Assembly: GCA_002436405.1 (NCBI GenBank)
Contig: DJLZ01000004.1
Coordinates: forward strand, 1 to 53,374
From: Proteobacteria bacterium UBA6503
Lineage (GTDB): Bacteria > Pseudomonadota > Alphaproteobacteria > UBA1280 > UBA6503
Length of the DNA stretch: 53,374 bases
Direction of reading: 5' to 3'
Shown here: positions 42,444 to 51,343 of the stretch, in pieces
Numbering within the stretch: position 1 is the stretch's first letter
Layout of the letters: each line of letters begins with the position of its first letter
Notes under the pieces: generated by a model
What the model was told of the DNA's origin: nothing
What the model saw: the letters and a program-made list of their open reading frames with translations, nothing else
Databases searched by the model: none
Position numbers and translations under genes: made by a program

Positions 42444-43130
42444 ATGAATACTTCAACAACAGATTTGGTCATCTTTGGCCTGGGCGAAACAGCAGAGCTG
42501 GCCTATGAGTACTTTACCCACGACCCAAAGTACGCTGACTACACCGTAAAAGCCTTTTGTGTGGATGCTGAATATAAAAAGGCAGATACCTTTTTAGGCC
42601 TACCAATTGTGACCCCTGAAGACGTTACAACACAATTCCCACTGGCAACGCACAAGGCGTTTGCTGCTGCCGCAAGCGGCCAACTTAACCGCACACGTGA
42701 AGCCCTTTACAACAAAGCCAAAGGCCTGGGCTACACGATGGCCAGCTATGTAAGTAGCCGTGCCTTTGTGTGGCATAATGTTAAAATTGGTGAAAACTGC
42801 TTTATCCTTGAAGACAATACCCTGCAACCCTTTACCGAAGTTGGCAACAACGTGGTGATGTGGAGTGGTAACCACCTTGGCCACCGCAGCGTGGTTGAGG
42901 ACCATTGCTTTATTACCTCTCACGTTGTGATTTCAGGCTACTGCACCATTGGTGCTTACAGCTTTGTGGGTGTAAACGCCGCCTTTGCTGACGAAGTCAA
43001 GGTCGCAAAAGACAACTTTATCGCCATGGGTGCCGTGATTAACAAACCTACTGAAGAGAATGGTTTTTACGTGGGTAGCCCCATGGTTAAAAAAGAAAAA
43101 ACAGCCAAACAGCTGATGAAGGTAGCCTAA
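42444..43130 (+). CDS. sugar O-/N-acyltransferase, NeuD/PglD-type hexapeptide protein
   Basis: 228 aa. An N-terminal Rossmann-like part (LVIFGLGETAELAYEYF) precedes a left-handed beta-helix: VKIGENCFILEDNTLQPFTEVGNN, then HLGHRSVVEDHCFITSHVVISG and IGAYSFVGVNA. By its place with the isomerase and aminotransferase it may N-acetylate the 3-amino sugar (the step done by FdtC/QdtC elsewhere), although the fold subgroup is NeuD-like; O-acetylation is the alternative. AAGGGG precedes the chosen ATG. Confidence 0.8.
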   Translation: MNTSTTDLVIFGLGETAELAYEYFTHDPKYADYTVKAFCVDAEYKKADTFLGLPIVTPEDVTTQFPLATHKAFAAAASGQLNRTREALYNKAKGLGYTMASYVSSRAFVWHNVKIGENCFILEDNTLQPFTEVGNNVVMWSGNHLGHRSVVEDHCFITSHVVISGYCTIGAYSFVGVNAAFADEVKVAKDNFIAMGAVINKPTEENGFYVGSPMVKKEKTAKQLMKVA

Positions 43131-43134
43131 CTCA

Positions 43135-44079
43135 ATGCCAACCTTTAAACGCTATACACCCGACAATATTCATCAGTGGAATGATTTTGTGAAGACCTCA
43201 AAAAATGGGTTCTTTATGTTTGATCGTGCGTATATGGATTACCATGCTGACCGCTTTGCGGATCACTCACTTATGGTCTTTGATGAGGGGGGTAGCCTTG
43301 TGGCGGTGCTGCCTGCAAACGAGCGAGATGGTGTTCTTTACACGCACCAAGGCTTAACCTTTGGCGGCTTTATTGTAGGCCGAAAAATGCGTACACCCCT
43401 TATGCTTGAAGTTATGGAAGGCCTAAAGGCTTATGCCAAAACAGAAGGCTTTACCAAGGTTGTTTATAAGGCTATTCCACATTTTTACCATCAACAACCC
43501 GCACAAGAAGACCTTTATGCGCTCTTTCGCCAAGGTGCAAAGCAAGTGCGTGTTGATGTGTCATCGACCATTGATTACACAACCAAGCGCTACAAGTTTT
43601 CATCATCTCGTAAGTCCGGCCTCGTAAAGGCCAAAAAAGAGGGGCTTACCGTTCAAGCAGGGCTCGACTTTACGGCCTTCTTTGGCATGATGAACGAAGT
43701 TTTGGCCGAGAAATACGATACGCAAGCCACCCATACTGCAGGTGAAATGACAAAGCTACACACAAGCTTCCCGAACAACATTAAAGGCTTTGCCTGCACT
43801 CGTGGGAATGAGCTTTTGGCCGGCGCCATTGTTTATGAAACGGAAACTGTAGCTCATACCCAGTATCTTGCCGCAACAGAAGAAGGCCGCAGCGTCGGCG
43901 CTTTAGACCTGCTGCTAAAACACCTGATTGACGAGGTTTACACAGATAAAAACTATTTTGACTTTGGTATTTCAACCGAGCAAGCTGGCCAGTATTTAAA
44001 CGAAGGCCTTATCGACCAAAAAGAGGGCACTGGTGCCCGTGCCACCATTCACCAAGTTTACGAGCTGGAGTGTAAATAA
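43135..44079 (+). CDS. GNAT/FemAB-like acyltransferase of the polysaccharide locus
   Basis: 314 aa with two GNAT-like halves. The N-terminal half has LYTHQGLTFGGFIVG, and the C-terminal half GFACTRGNELLAGAIVYETE and DLLLKHLIDEVYTDKNYFDFGIS. This is the pattern of GNAT proteins found in surface polysaccharide loci. It would attach an acyl or aminoacyl group to a sugar. It follows the acyltransferase gene by 4 bases. Confidence 0.75.
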   Translation: MPTFKRYTPDNIHQWNDFVKTSKNGFFMFDRAYMDYHADRFADHSLMVFDEGGSLVAVLPANERDGVLYTHQGLTFGGFIVGRKMRTPLMLEVMEGLKAYAKTEGFTKVVYKAIPHFYHQQPAQEDLYALFRQGAKQVRVDVSSTIDYTTKRYKFSSSRKSGLVKAKKEGLTVQAGLDFTAFFGMMNEVLAEKYDTQATHTAGEMTKLHTSFPNNIKGFACTRGNELLAGAIVYETETVAHTQYLAATEEGRSVGALDLLLKHLIDEVYTDKNYFDFGISTEQAGQYLNEGLIDQKEGTGARATIHQVYELECK

Positions 44080-44081
44080 CT

Positions 44082-45032
44082 ATGAGCTGGTCCAAACTAG
44101 GCAACGTCTTTAACCCGAAAGTCACCAAGAAAGACTGGTATAAAGATACCTTCCTTACTCCAACTCCCTTTCTAAAAGATAAGAGTACTATTCGTGTTTA
44201 CGGTGGTCTGCGCGATGCCGAAGGCGCAAGCCGTATAGGCTATGTAGATATTGATGCTAATGACCCTACTAAAGTTTTGAAAGTAAGCGATAAGCCTGTT
44301 CTTGATTTGGGTAACGACGGTATGTTTGATGATAACGGTGTGATTTTGGGTGATGTTGTGCGCGCATCAGATGGCAGCATCCGCATGTACTACGTAGGCT
44401 TTCAGCTACCAGCAAAAGCAAAATTTTTGGCATTTACAGGCGTTGCGATTAGTCATGATGGCGGTGATACTTTTAAGCGCCATCAGGAAACGCCTATTCT
44501 TGACCGCGCCCCCAATGGTCATTTCTTTAATGCAATTCATACCGCGTTGTATGAAAATGGGAAGTGGAAGTTTTGGTGTGGGGCTGGCAGTAAGTGGCAA
44601 AAATTGGGCGATAATATTTATCCATCGTACTCAACTTGGTACGCGGAATCAGAAAATGGCTTGGATGCCATTGAGGTAATTGCCGAGTGCCTAGTCCCAG
44701 AAGGTCGAGAATACCGTATTGGTCGCCCGCGTGTAATAAAGTTGAATGGCCAGTATCACATGTTTTTCACCTCAGATACTCTAGACAAAGAGTATAGGGG
44801 AGGGGTAGCAATATCAGAAGATGGTATAAAATGGAGGCGTACTAAAATTAACTACCCTGTCACAGTTGGCAACGGGTGGGAGTCTGAGATGGCTTGTTAT
44901 TTTGCCCCTTTTGTCGTGGATAATAATCTTTACGCCTGTTACAACGGTAATGGTATGGGGCGCACAGGTTTTGGTCTTGTAAAATATAATGGAGAATTAA
45001 TAAATTATGGCAACGAAGCTACAAACACGTAA
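44082..45032 (+). CDS. five-bladed beta-propeller protein (glycosidase-like), polysaccharide locus
   Basis: 316 aa. Repeated blades such as IRVYGGLRD, IRMYYVGFQ, WKFWCGAGS and YHMFFTSDT, each with aromatic and acidic residues. The pattern is that of GH43/GH32/GH130-like propellers; a specific family cannot be fixed by eye. No signal peptide, so it may act on a cytoplasmic sugar-nucleotide or lipid-linked sugar. It follows the previous gene by 2 bases and its end overlaps the methyltransferase start by 26 bases. Confidence 0.7.
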   Translation: MSWSKLGNVFNPKVTKKDWYKDTFLTPTPFLKDKSTIRVYGGLRDAEGASRIGYVDIDANDPTKVLKVSDKPVLDLGNDGMFDDNGVILGDVVRASDGSIRMYYVGFQLPAKAKFLAFTGVAISHDGGDTFKRHQETPILDRAPNGHFFNAIHTALYENGKWKFWCGAGSKWQKLGDNIYPSYSTWYAESENGLDAIEVIAECLVPEGREYRIGRPRVIKLNGQYHMFFTSDTLDKEYRGGVAISEDGIKWRRTKINYPVTVGNGWESEMACYFAPFVVDNNLYACYNGNGMGRTGFGLVKYNGELINYGNEATNT

Positions 45033-45756
45033 AACTGAGGCGCAAGCTACTAACCGTGAAAAAATGATGGAGATGTTTCAGAACTCTCCTATTCCAGCAG
45101 ATGAATTGATGGTGAACCTACAGCTTTACACACGCAGTTCTGTATTGGCCAAAATGATGTACATCAAAGAATTGTACGAGCTTATTCTCGAAACCCCAGG
45201 TGTTATTATGGAATTTGGTACATGGTGGGGAAGTAACCTAGCATTGTTTGAAAACTTCCGAGCTATTCACGAGCCATACAACTATTCACGCCGTATTTAT
45301 GGTTTTGACACATTTGAAGGCTATGCAAACCTTTCTGACAAAGATGGTACAGATGCGTTAGCATTTGAAGGTAACTACGCAACGGCCTCAGGATATAAAG
45401 CGTACCTTGAGCAAATGCTTGACCTTCATGAAAATGAAAATGTGATGGGTAACATGAAAAAGACTTTCTTGATTGAGGGCGACGTTACCAAAACATCAAA
45501 ACAGTTTTTCAAAGACAACCCAGAGACAATCGTATCTTTGGCCTACTTTGATATGCAAGTTTACGCCCCGACAAAAGCGGCGCTAGAAGCCATTAAACCA
45601 CACCTTACAAAAGGTAGTGTTATCGCAATGGATGAGATTAACTGCCCTGAGTTCCCCGGCGAAACTCAAGCTTTCCAAGAAGTATTTGGTACGGCTAATG
45701 TGCGTCTGAAACGCTCTAAGTACTTGCCAGACCGTGCTTACTTTATCGTTGAGTAA
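45007..45756 (+). CDS. TylF/MycF-like SAM-dependent methyltransferase
   Basis: 249 aa. The AdoMet-binding region is IMEFGTWWGSNLALFENF, with IYGFDTFEGYANL and the metal-binding acids in ACIDIC stretches such as YFDMQVY and IAMDEINCPEFPGE. TylF-type enzymes methylate sugar hydroxyls. It likely caps or decorates a residue of the polysaccharide. It ends the left operon, followed by a strong terminator. Confidence 0.85.
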   Translation: MATKLQTRKTEAQATNREKMMEMFQNSPIPADELMVNLQLYTRSSVLAKMMYIKELYELILETPGVIMEFGTWWGSNLALFENFRAIHEPYNYSRRIYGFDTFEGYANLSDKDGTDALAFEGNYATASGYKAYLEQMLDLHENENVMGNMKKTFLIEGDVTKTSKQFFKDNPETIVSLAYFDMQVYAPTKAALEAIKPHLTKGSVIAMDEINCPEFPGETQAFQEVFGTANVRLKRSKYLPDRAYFIVE

Positions 45757-45761
45757 GAGGG

Positions 45762-45787
45762 AAGCCTACCAGTTTGGTAGGCTTTTT
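45762..45787. terminator. terminator between convergent genes
   Basis: AAGCCTACC-AGTTT-GGTAGGCTT, then TTTAA. The stem touches the stop of the opposite gene. Confidence 0.85.
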
Positions 45788-47261
45788 AATTGGTGTCTCG
45801 CACTCGGGTAAAGTCTTTTAGACGAATGTGAAGTTTGTAAGCTTTCTTGAGAAGTCTTGTTAAGCCTCGCGCCTTATGCATGCCTTTTAAAGCATTATAT
45901 AAATATCGGTCATACGAAGTCACTACATAAGGGGATGTAAAACTAGTATTTACCCTGTGTTTTTTTGGTGCTTGCTTGTGAATACGTGCAAGACCTGCTG
46001 CAAAAGCTTCTTCAGAATGTACTTTGAGAATTTGTTTTCTGAATTTTTTTTGTGAGTTTAAGAGAATGCCTTCATTAAGGTATATTTCTATACTATCTTT
46101 AAGTTCTCCATAATGGGGGAAATATACACTCTCAAAAACCTCTGAGCGAATAGCCAGCTTTTTTAGAATAAAGACTGGTAATTGTTGTAAACCCACTTCA
46201 AGGCTAGTGATTTCAGCGCCAGCGGGTAGCGCTTCGACATAAAAATCTGCTGCATCAATGTATTTTTGGTATTTTGCCTTATCAAAAACGCGGCCGACAA
46301 GTTTCAATCGGCTGGCATCATATGCTTTTACGGCTCTCCCCCAGTGCCTGTCATTGGGTTCTACCCCTACAATGACAATAACAAGGTCATCATACTTTTT
46401 TAAAAGCTCTGTACAGTATTCAGGGAAGTTGAGTTCGCCTACAGGGGCATATCGCCAAGAACCACCAATGGAGAGCATAATGCGCTTACTTTGCGGCAGG
46501 TGTAAGGTTTTGCGCGCAGCAGTTTTGTCGCATGGGGTATCAGCACCTTCAGTCGTAATTGGGACAGGCAGAACGGTTGACTCTTGCACGCCACGGCGTG
46601 TTTGTGAAAAGCGTTCGCCTTCAGGGGTCAGGTCTACAACTATGTCGGCAATTGAAACACCTAACCAAAAAATGTGGTCAGCGTGGTTGTAGTAAATGAC
46701 TGGGCGCAGAAAGTCTTCCGTGCCGAAAGCTAGAAGGGGCACAGGATCGTGCATGTGCGTGTGCAGTACAACTTGCTCATAGTTCATTGCAAGCTTACGA
46801 AGCTCTAAGCCCTTTTCAAGAGGTGTTAAGCCTTTTAAATGCAAGCATTTGAGGCCCTCACTCTCTAGGCTATCGTATAAAAAGTCGGGGGTATCGTCGG
46901 CATGTTGGTCAATAAATAAAACATCATGGTGGGTTTTTTCTGGGCGATGTTTAGCCCATTTTTCAACAACGCGGGTATGGCCGCCCGTTTTATAGCCCGT
47001 TGTCATTACATGCAAGACTGAATTTTTTTTGGGGTCAGAAGTGAGAAGACATGGATGGTTTTGAGCAATCTGGCATAGTAAGCCTTCAAGCTCTGGGCTG
47101 GAAAATACACCGCATGGGTTGGTTGCTGCAAACTCTGCGGCTTTTCGAGCAAAGTAAATTTGCCTATCTTCTGTATCTGATAATAGCGCGCGCGTTACAA
47201 GATTATCGTAGTGCTTGTAATTATTCTGAATTTTTTTATTAAGGCCGAGTTTCGGGAGCAT
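45786..47261 (-). CDS. glycosyltransferase, GT-B fold
   Basis: 491 aa. The C-terminal half is a GT4/GT1-like nucleotide-sugar-binding domain: LSIGGSWRYAPVGELNF, VGVEPNDRHWGRAV, LVGRVFD and YVEALPAGAEITSLEVGL (the E-x7-E-like donor loop). The N-terminal half has MTTGYKTGGHTRVVEKWA, a GT-B N-domain phrase. It transfers a sugar to the lipid-linked repeat unit. It stands alone on the minus strand. Base composition is slightly lower in GC than the genes on either side. Confidence 0.85.
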   Translation of the reverse strand: MLPKLGLNKKIQNNYKHYDNLVTRALLSDTEDRQIYFARKAAEFAATNPCGVFSSPELEGLLCQIAQNHPCLLTSDPKKNSVLHVMTTGYKTGGHTRVVEKWAKHRPEKTHHDVLFIDQHADDTPDFLYDSLESEGLKCLHLKGLTPLEKGLELRKLAMNYEQVVLHTHMHDPVPLLAFGTEDFLRPVIYYNHADHIFWLGVSIADIVVDLTPEGERFSQTRRGVQESTVLPVPITTEGADTPCDKTAARKTLHLPQSKRIMLSIGGSWRYAPVGELNFPEYCTELLKKYDDLVIVIVGVEPNDRHWGRAVKAYDASRLKLVGRVFDKAKYQKYIDAADFYVEALPAGAEITSLEVGLQQLPVFILKKLAIRSEVFESVYFPHYGELKDSIEIYLNEGILLNSQKKFRKQILKVHSEEAFAAGLARIHKQAPKKHRVNTSFTSPYVVTSYDRYLYNALKGMHKARGLTRLLKKAYKLHIRLKDFTRVRDTN

Positions 47262-47337
47262 AGCGCTTTTATGATTATTGTGTTACAAGGTGCATTCTAG
47301 TTAATATTAGCTTAATACGCACGAGTTTTATAAGGCA

Positions 47338-48375
47338 ATGGCAACAGTTAACCAAACACTCTCAGTCATTTTACCGACCTATAACATTGAGCAGTACCTG
47401 CATCAGTGCCTTGATAGTGTTGTGAACCAAACCTATACCGACCTTGAGATTATCATCATTGATGATAACTCAACCGATAGCACCCCCGATATTATCCGTA
47501 AGTATGCCGCCCGTGATAGTCGTATTAAGCCCGTCTTCCATAAAACCAATGCAGGGCCCGGCCCAACCCGTAACGAAGGCCTAGAGCTGGCCACGGGCGC
47601 CTACGTTACCCTTATGGACCATGACGACTGGCAAGATCTTGATAAATACGAAAAGATGATGGCAAAGGCTGCCGAACACAACGCCGACATCGTGTTTTGT
47701 AATGCCCAAGAATATAACCAAAAAACAGGCTTTATGAATAAGGCTTACTATGTGGCCCCGCACATGTACGCTGGTGGTGGTGTTCTGAAAATCGAAACTG
47801 ATCAAGACCGTGGTGACTTATCACGTATGTTGTTCCCACCTTGGGCAAAAATTGTTTCCAATAAGCTTATTAAACAGCACGGCATTAAGTTTTCAGCGGA
47901 TGATAATAAGTTTGATGATGTGCTTTTCCATTACATGGCCATCATGTTTGCTGAAAGTGCCTACTTTATTGATGAGATTCTATATACCCACCGCATGTTC
48001 CCTGAGTCTATCTCAGGTAGAGCAAAGAAAAACTGGGATATGATGTTTGACCTTTTTAAAACATGGGACGAGCTAGAAGCCATTTGCCTTGATAAAGGAA
48101 AAGACCCTAAAACTGTTTTTGTTTTTTATATCAAAACTTTGGGTGGCTTTATGTACCGTGTGCGCAGTCATAAAGAGTTTGCAAAGCGCTTAAACAAATT
48201 GATTGACCAATATGGCCTTACCGCTGAAGACTTTCCGCAGTGGCAGCGTAAATTTTATTACCGTGCCCGCCAATATAGTTTTGGTAATTGGGTGGGGTAC
48301 AAATTGTGGTACCCTTTAAAGCGCTCATATAAGTTTATTCGTGGAACAGTGCGCCGCAAACTGCGTACAAATTAA
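47338..48375 (+). CDS. glycosyltransferase family 2 (first of a tandem pair)
   Basis: 345 aa. GT-A fold: SVILPTYNIEQYLHQCLDSVVNQ, DDNSTDST, the acidic DxD-type metal site in TLMDHDDWQD near residue 98, and a longer C-terminal helical part. It is closely related to the next gene over the first 130 residues and more weakly afterwards. Likely role: addition of a sugar to the repeat unit. Confidence 0.9.
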   Translation: MATVNQTLSVILPTYNIEQYLHQCLDSVVNQTYTDLEIIIIDDNSTDSTPDIIRKYAARDSRIKPVFHKTNAGPGPTRNEGLELATGAYVTLMDHDDWQDLDKYEKMMAKAAEHNADIVFCNAQEYNQKTGFMNKAYYVAPHMYAGGGVLKIETDQDRGDLSRMLFPPWAKIVSNKLIKQHGIKFSADDNKFDDVLFHYMAIMFAESAYFIDEILYTHRMFPESISGRAKKNWDMMFDLFKTWDELEAICLDKGKDPKTVFVFYIKTLGGFMYRVRSHKEFAKRLNKLIDQYGLTAEDFPQWQRKFYYRARQYSFGNWVGYKLWYPLKRSYKFIRGTVRRKLRTN

Positions 48376-48388
48376 TGTGTTGAGTCAT

Positions 48389-49399
48389 ATGCAAAAGCTA
48401 TTATCAGTTATCATCCCTACATACAATATTGAGCAATACCTTGAAAAGGCGCTCGATAGCGTGGTGAATCAGACCTATAAGAACCTTGAGATTATCATCA
48501 TCGATGATAACTCAACCGATGCCACGGGTAAGATTATCCTTGAATACGCTGAAAAAGATGACCGTATTAAGCCTATTTTTCATAAAGAAAACGCACGTCC
48601 GGGTCCAACCCGGAACGAAGGCCTAGAGCTGGCCACAGGTGATTACGTTACCCTGATGGACCATGATGACTGGCAAGACCTTACCAAGTACGAAAAAATG
48701 ATTGCCAAGCTTGAACAAACAGGCGCTGACTTTGTAACCTGCGACGCTGAAGAATACAATCAGCGCAGCGGCAAAGCCTTTACCAAGCCATGGTATAAGC
48801 GCATTCAAAAACACCCGCATGACGGCAAGATTGATATTTCAACATGGTCGCAAAAGTCGCTGTTTATTAATGCCTACACGGCACCTTGGGCAAAGATTGT
48901 GCGCCGTGAATTGGTTGAAGAAAATCAAATCCGCTTTTCGGGTGGCGATAACCTGTTGGATGATGTTTTGTTCCACTACCATTTAATTATGGTGGCAAAC
49001 TCGGCCGCATATGTGCCTGAAGTTCTGTACACGCACCGTTTCTTTCCTGGCTCAATTTCAGGCCAGTGGCGTGAAGGTGGGGATGTGGTGATTGAAACCC
49101 GCTTTGATACCTGGAATGACATTGAAAAACTATGCACTAAATACGGCATTGATCCTAAGTTGCCGCTTCGCTACTACGTGAAGAAGTTTGCTATTTACTG
49201 TTACCGTGCCGATAGCAGCCGTAAGTACATTGCAAAAACCAATGAAGTGCTAGACCGTATTGGCCTAACAGAAGAGGATCTTGCAAAGTCATACCACAAG
49301 TACTACCGCAACTTGCGCAACTATTCGCCCGCACGTCGCTTTGTGGTCCGCACCGCCCGCATGCTTAAAATGCGTACTCGTTTGTTGTTTGGCCGTTAA
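48389..49399 (+). CDS. glycosyltransferase family 2 (second of a tandem pair)
   Basis: 336 aa from the ATG at 48389. An earlier in-frame ATG overlaps the first gene and adds no homology. Same motifs as its neighbour: SVIIPTYNIEQYLEKALDSVVNQ, DDNSTDAT, TLMDHDDWQD. The acceptor-side C-terminal half differs, so the two enzymes may add different sugars or use different linkages. They lie 13 bases apart. Confidence 0.9.
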   Translation: MQKLLSVIIPTYNIEQYLEKALDSVVNQTYKNLEIIIIDDNSTDATGKIILEYAEKDDRIKPIFHKENARPGPTRNEGLELATGDYVTLMDHDDWQDLTKYEKMIAKLEQTGADFVTCDAEEYNQRSGKAFTKPWYKRIQKHPHDGKIDISTWSQKSLFINAYTAPWAKIVRRELVEENQIRFSGGDNLLDDVLFHYHLIMVANSAAYVPEVLYTHRFFPGSISGQWREGGDVVIETRFDTWNDIEKLCTKYGIDPKLPLRYYVKKFAIYCYRADSSRKYIAKTNEVLDRIGLTEEDLAKSYHKYYRNLRNYSPARRFVVRTARMLKMRTRLLFGR

Positions 49400-49408
49400 T
49401 AGAAAATT

Positions 49409-49954
49409 CTAGAAAAGTTCAGCGTCTTTAAAGCTGCCAGCAACGGCATCTTTTGCTGAAAGTTGTGGGGTTGTGCCTGCAGGCCACTCAATCCCCAGGT
49501 CAGGGTCGTCCCATTTAATGGCACGTTCGTGCTCAGGGCTCCAGAAGTCAGTGGTTTTATAAAGGATTTCAGCGGTATCGCTCAGGGTTAAAAAGCCGTG
49601 CGCAAACCCAGCGGGTACCCAAATTTGCTTTTTGTTTTCAGCCGAAATCACTTCGCCAACCCACTGCCCAAAAGTTGGTGAGTTTTTGCGTAAGTCAACG
49701 GCAACATCAAAAATCTCACCGTCAAGCACACGCACAAGCTTACCTTGCGCCTTGGGCGCCACTTGGTAGTGCAGACCACGCAGCACCCCTTTTGCTGAGC
49801 GTGATTGGTTGTCTTGAACAAAAGTCTCGGTAATGCCTGCGGCTTCTTTTAGCTTATTAGCGTTGTAGCTTTCAAAAAAGTATCCACGGTCATCACCAAA
49901 AACTTGCGGGGTGATGATTTTAATATCTGGGATTGAAAGGCTTTGTACGTCCAT
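49409..49954 (-). CDS. rfbC: dTDP-4-dehydrorhamnose 3,5-epimerase
   Basis: 181 aa cupin. Signature FVQDNQSRSAKGVLRGLHYQ, with the catalytic histidine in GLHYQ, and VAVDLRKNSPTFGQWVG. It epimerises the 4-keto sugar from rfbB at C3 and C5. On the minus strand, 18 bases after rfbD in the same transcript. Confidence 0.96.
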   Translation of the reverse strand: MDVQSLSIPDIKIITPQVFGDDRGYFFESYNANKLKEAAGITETFVQDNQSRSAKGVLRGLHYQVAPKAQGKLVRVLDGEIFDVAVDLRKNSPTFGQWVGEVISAENKKQIWVPAGFAHGFLTLSDTAEILYKTTDFWSPEHERAIKWDDPDLGIEWPAGTTPQLSAKDAVAGSFKDAELF

Positions 49955-49972
49955 CGCGGGTTTACCTGTTTA

Positions 49973-50830
49973 TTAGTTTGAATAGTTTTTTATAAACGTA
50001 TCAAGGTGTTCTGTCCAGCTTGGGAGGGTGAGGCCAAAAGCCTTTTGCAGCTTTGTGGTATCTAAGCGTGAGTTATGCGGGCGGGTTGCCTTTGTAGGGT
50101 ACTCACTCGTTGTAATGGGCTTAACATCATCAACAGTGCACTTAAGCGGAATATGACTATGGCGCACAAGGTGGCGGGCAATGCCGTGCCATGTGGTTTC
50201 ACCCTGGGGTACCAAGTTGTAAATACCTGCGTTCTCTGGCGTAAAGTGTTCAACGCACTGCTTTGTTACTTGGGCAATGAGGGTGGCATGTGTTGGCACG
50301 CCGTGTTGATCATTAATAATGGTCAGGGCATCACGCTCAGCGGCTAGGCGCATAATGGTGTTCGGGAAGTTCTTGCCGTCTTGGTCATAAACCCAGCTGG
50401 TTCTAAAAATAAGGTGTTTACAGCCACTGTTTTGAATCACCTTTTCACCGGCTAGTTTGGTGCGGCCGTAAACTGAAAGTGGAGCGGGGATGTCAGCTTC
50501 GGTATACGCACTGTCCTTAGAGCCATCAAAAACATAATCTGTTGAGTAGTGCACAAGAAGCGCACCATTTTCGGCGGCCCAATTGGCCATAGCTTCTACC
50601 GCTTTGGTGTTGATAACTTCGGCTGCTACAGCATCATCTTCGGCCATATCGACGGCGGTGTAGGCGGCTGCGTTCAAGATAACATCAGGCTTATGGTGTG
50701 TAAGCGTAGCTAGAATAGCCTCGCTGCTTGTAAGGTCGCACTGTGAGCGGTCAAGGGCCACAGCGTCTGTAAATTCACGCTGTAGGGCTTTACCAACCTG
50801 ACCATTTTTACCAAAAATTAGAATATTCAC
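49973..50830 (-). CDS. rfbD: dTDP-4-dehydrorhamnose reductase
   Basis: 285 aa SDR. NADPH loop GKNGQVGKAL (8-17), the catalytic Y-x-x-x-K as YGRTKLAGE, and HYSTDYVFDG. It gives dTDP-L-rhamnose. First gene of the rfbDC transcript that closes the right end of the polysaccharide locus; rfbB and rfbA lie 11 kb to the left on the other strand. Confidence 0.96.
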   Translation of the reverse strand: MNILIFGKNGQVGKALQREFTDAVALDRSQCDLTSSEAILATLTHHKPDVILNAAAYTAVDMAEDDAVAAEVINTKAVEAMANWAAENGALLVHYSTDYVFDGSKDSAYTEADIPAPLSVYGRTKLAGEKVIQNSGCKHLIFRTSWVYDQDGKNFPNTIMRLAAERDALTIINDQHGVPTHATLIAQVTKQCVEHFTPENAGIYNLVPQGETTWHGIARHLVRHSHIPLKCTVDDVKPITTSEYPTKATRPHNSRLDTTKLQKAFGLTLPSWTEHLDTFIKNYSN

Positions 50831-51010
50831 CGTTTTGCCTCTTTATAAAATATGGGTTCATTCTAAGGGGTAAGGGCTCTTAGTCAAGGTTACTCTTATA
50901 TTAGGGGTGTTTAGTAAAAATTAGTGCAGCTCTATATAAGATAATTGTACATACATATAAAAACAAAACACAATCATCAGTAACGTAACAAGTAGGAACG
51001 GAACCCCCTT

Positions 51011-51220
51011 ATGAAGAAACATTTACTTTTTACCGCTATTTGCGCCCTACCACTGGGCCTAGCCGCTTGCGGTGGTGGCGGAGCCATGGAAGCACATAAC
51101 CTTAATGCCACAATGGGGCAGGAGCTTATTGACCTTAAAGCCGCATACGATAAAGACATCCTGACCGAGCGTGAATATAACCGCGCCAAGAAAGACATTA
51201 TGAAGCTTTATGACCGCTAA
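51011..51220 (+). CDS. small SHOCT-domain lipoprotein
   Basis: 69 aa. Signal sequence with lipobox LAAC (C20), then a glycine run, and a SHOCT-type helix pair (LIDLKAAYDKDILTEREYNRAKKDIM). The mature protein is anchored by lipid at C20. Function unknown; SHOCT domains mediate oligomerisation. Confidence 0.85.
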   Translation: MKKHLLFTAICALPLGLAACGGGGAMEAHNLNATMGQELIDLKAAYDKDILTEREYNRAKKDIMKLYDR

Positions 51221-51240
51221 TGGCTTTAGCATGAATAATA

Positions 51241-51266
51241 AAAACCTCCCAATCGGGAGGTTTTTT
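51241..51266 (+). terminator. terminator of the lipoprotein gene
   Basis: AACCTCCC-AATC-GGGAGGTT with T run; same stem as the terminators at 628 and 52129. Confidence 0.9.
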
Positions 51267-51343
51267 ATTCTAGGCGTATTCGCTCCATATAATGCTATTA
51301 TTGCATGCGACATACTTTGCAATTAAGTGCTGGAAAAAATGCT

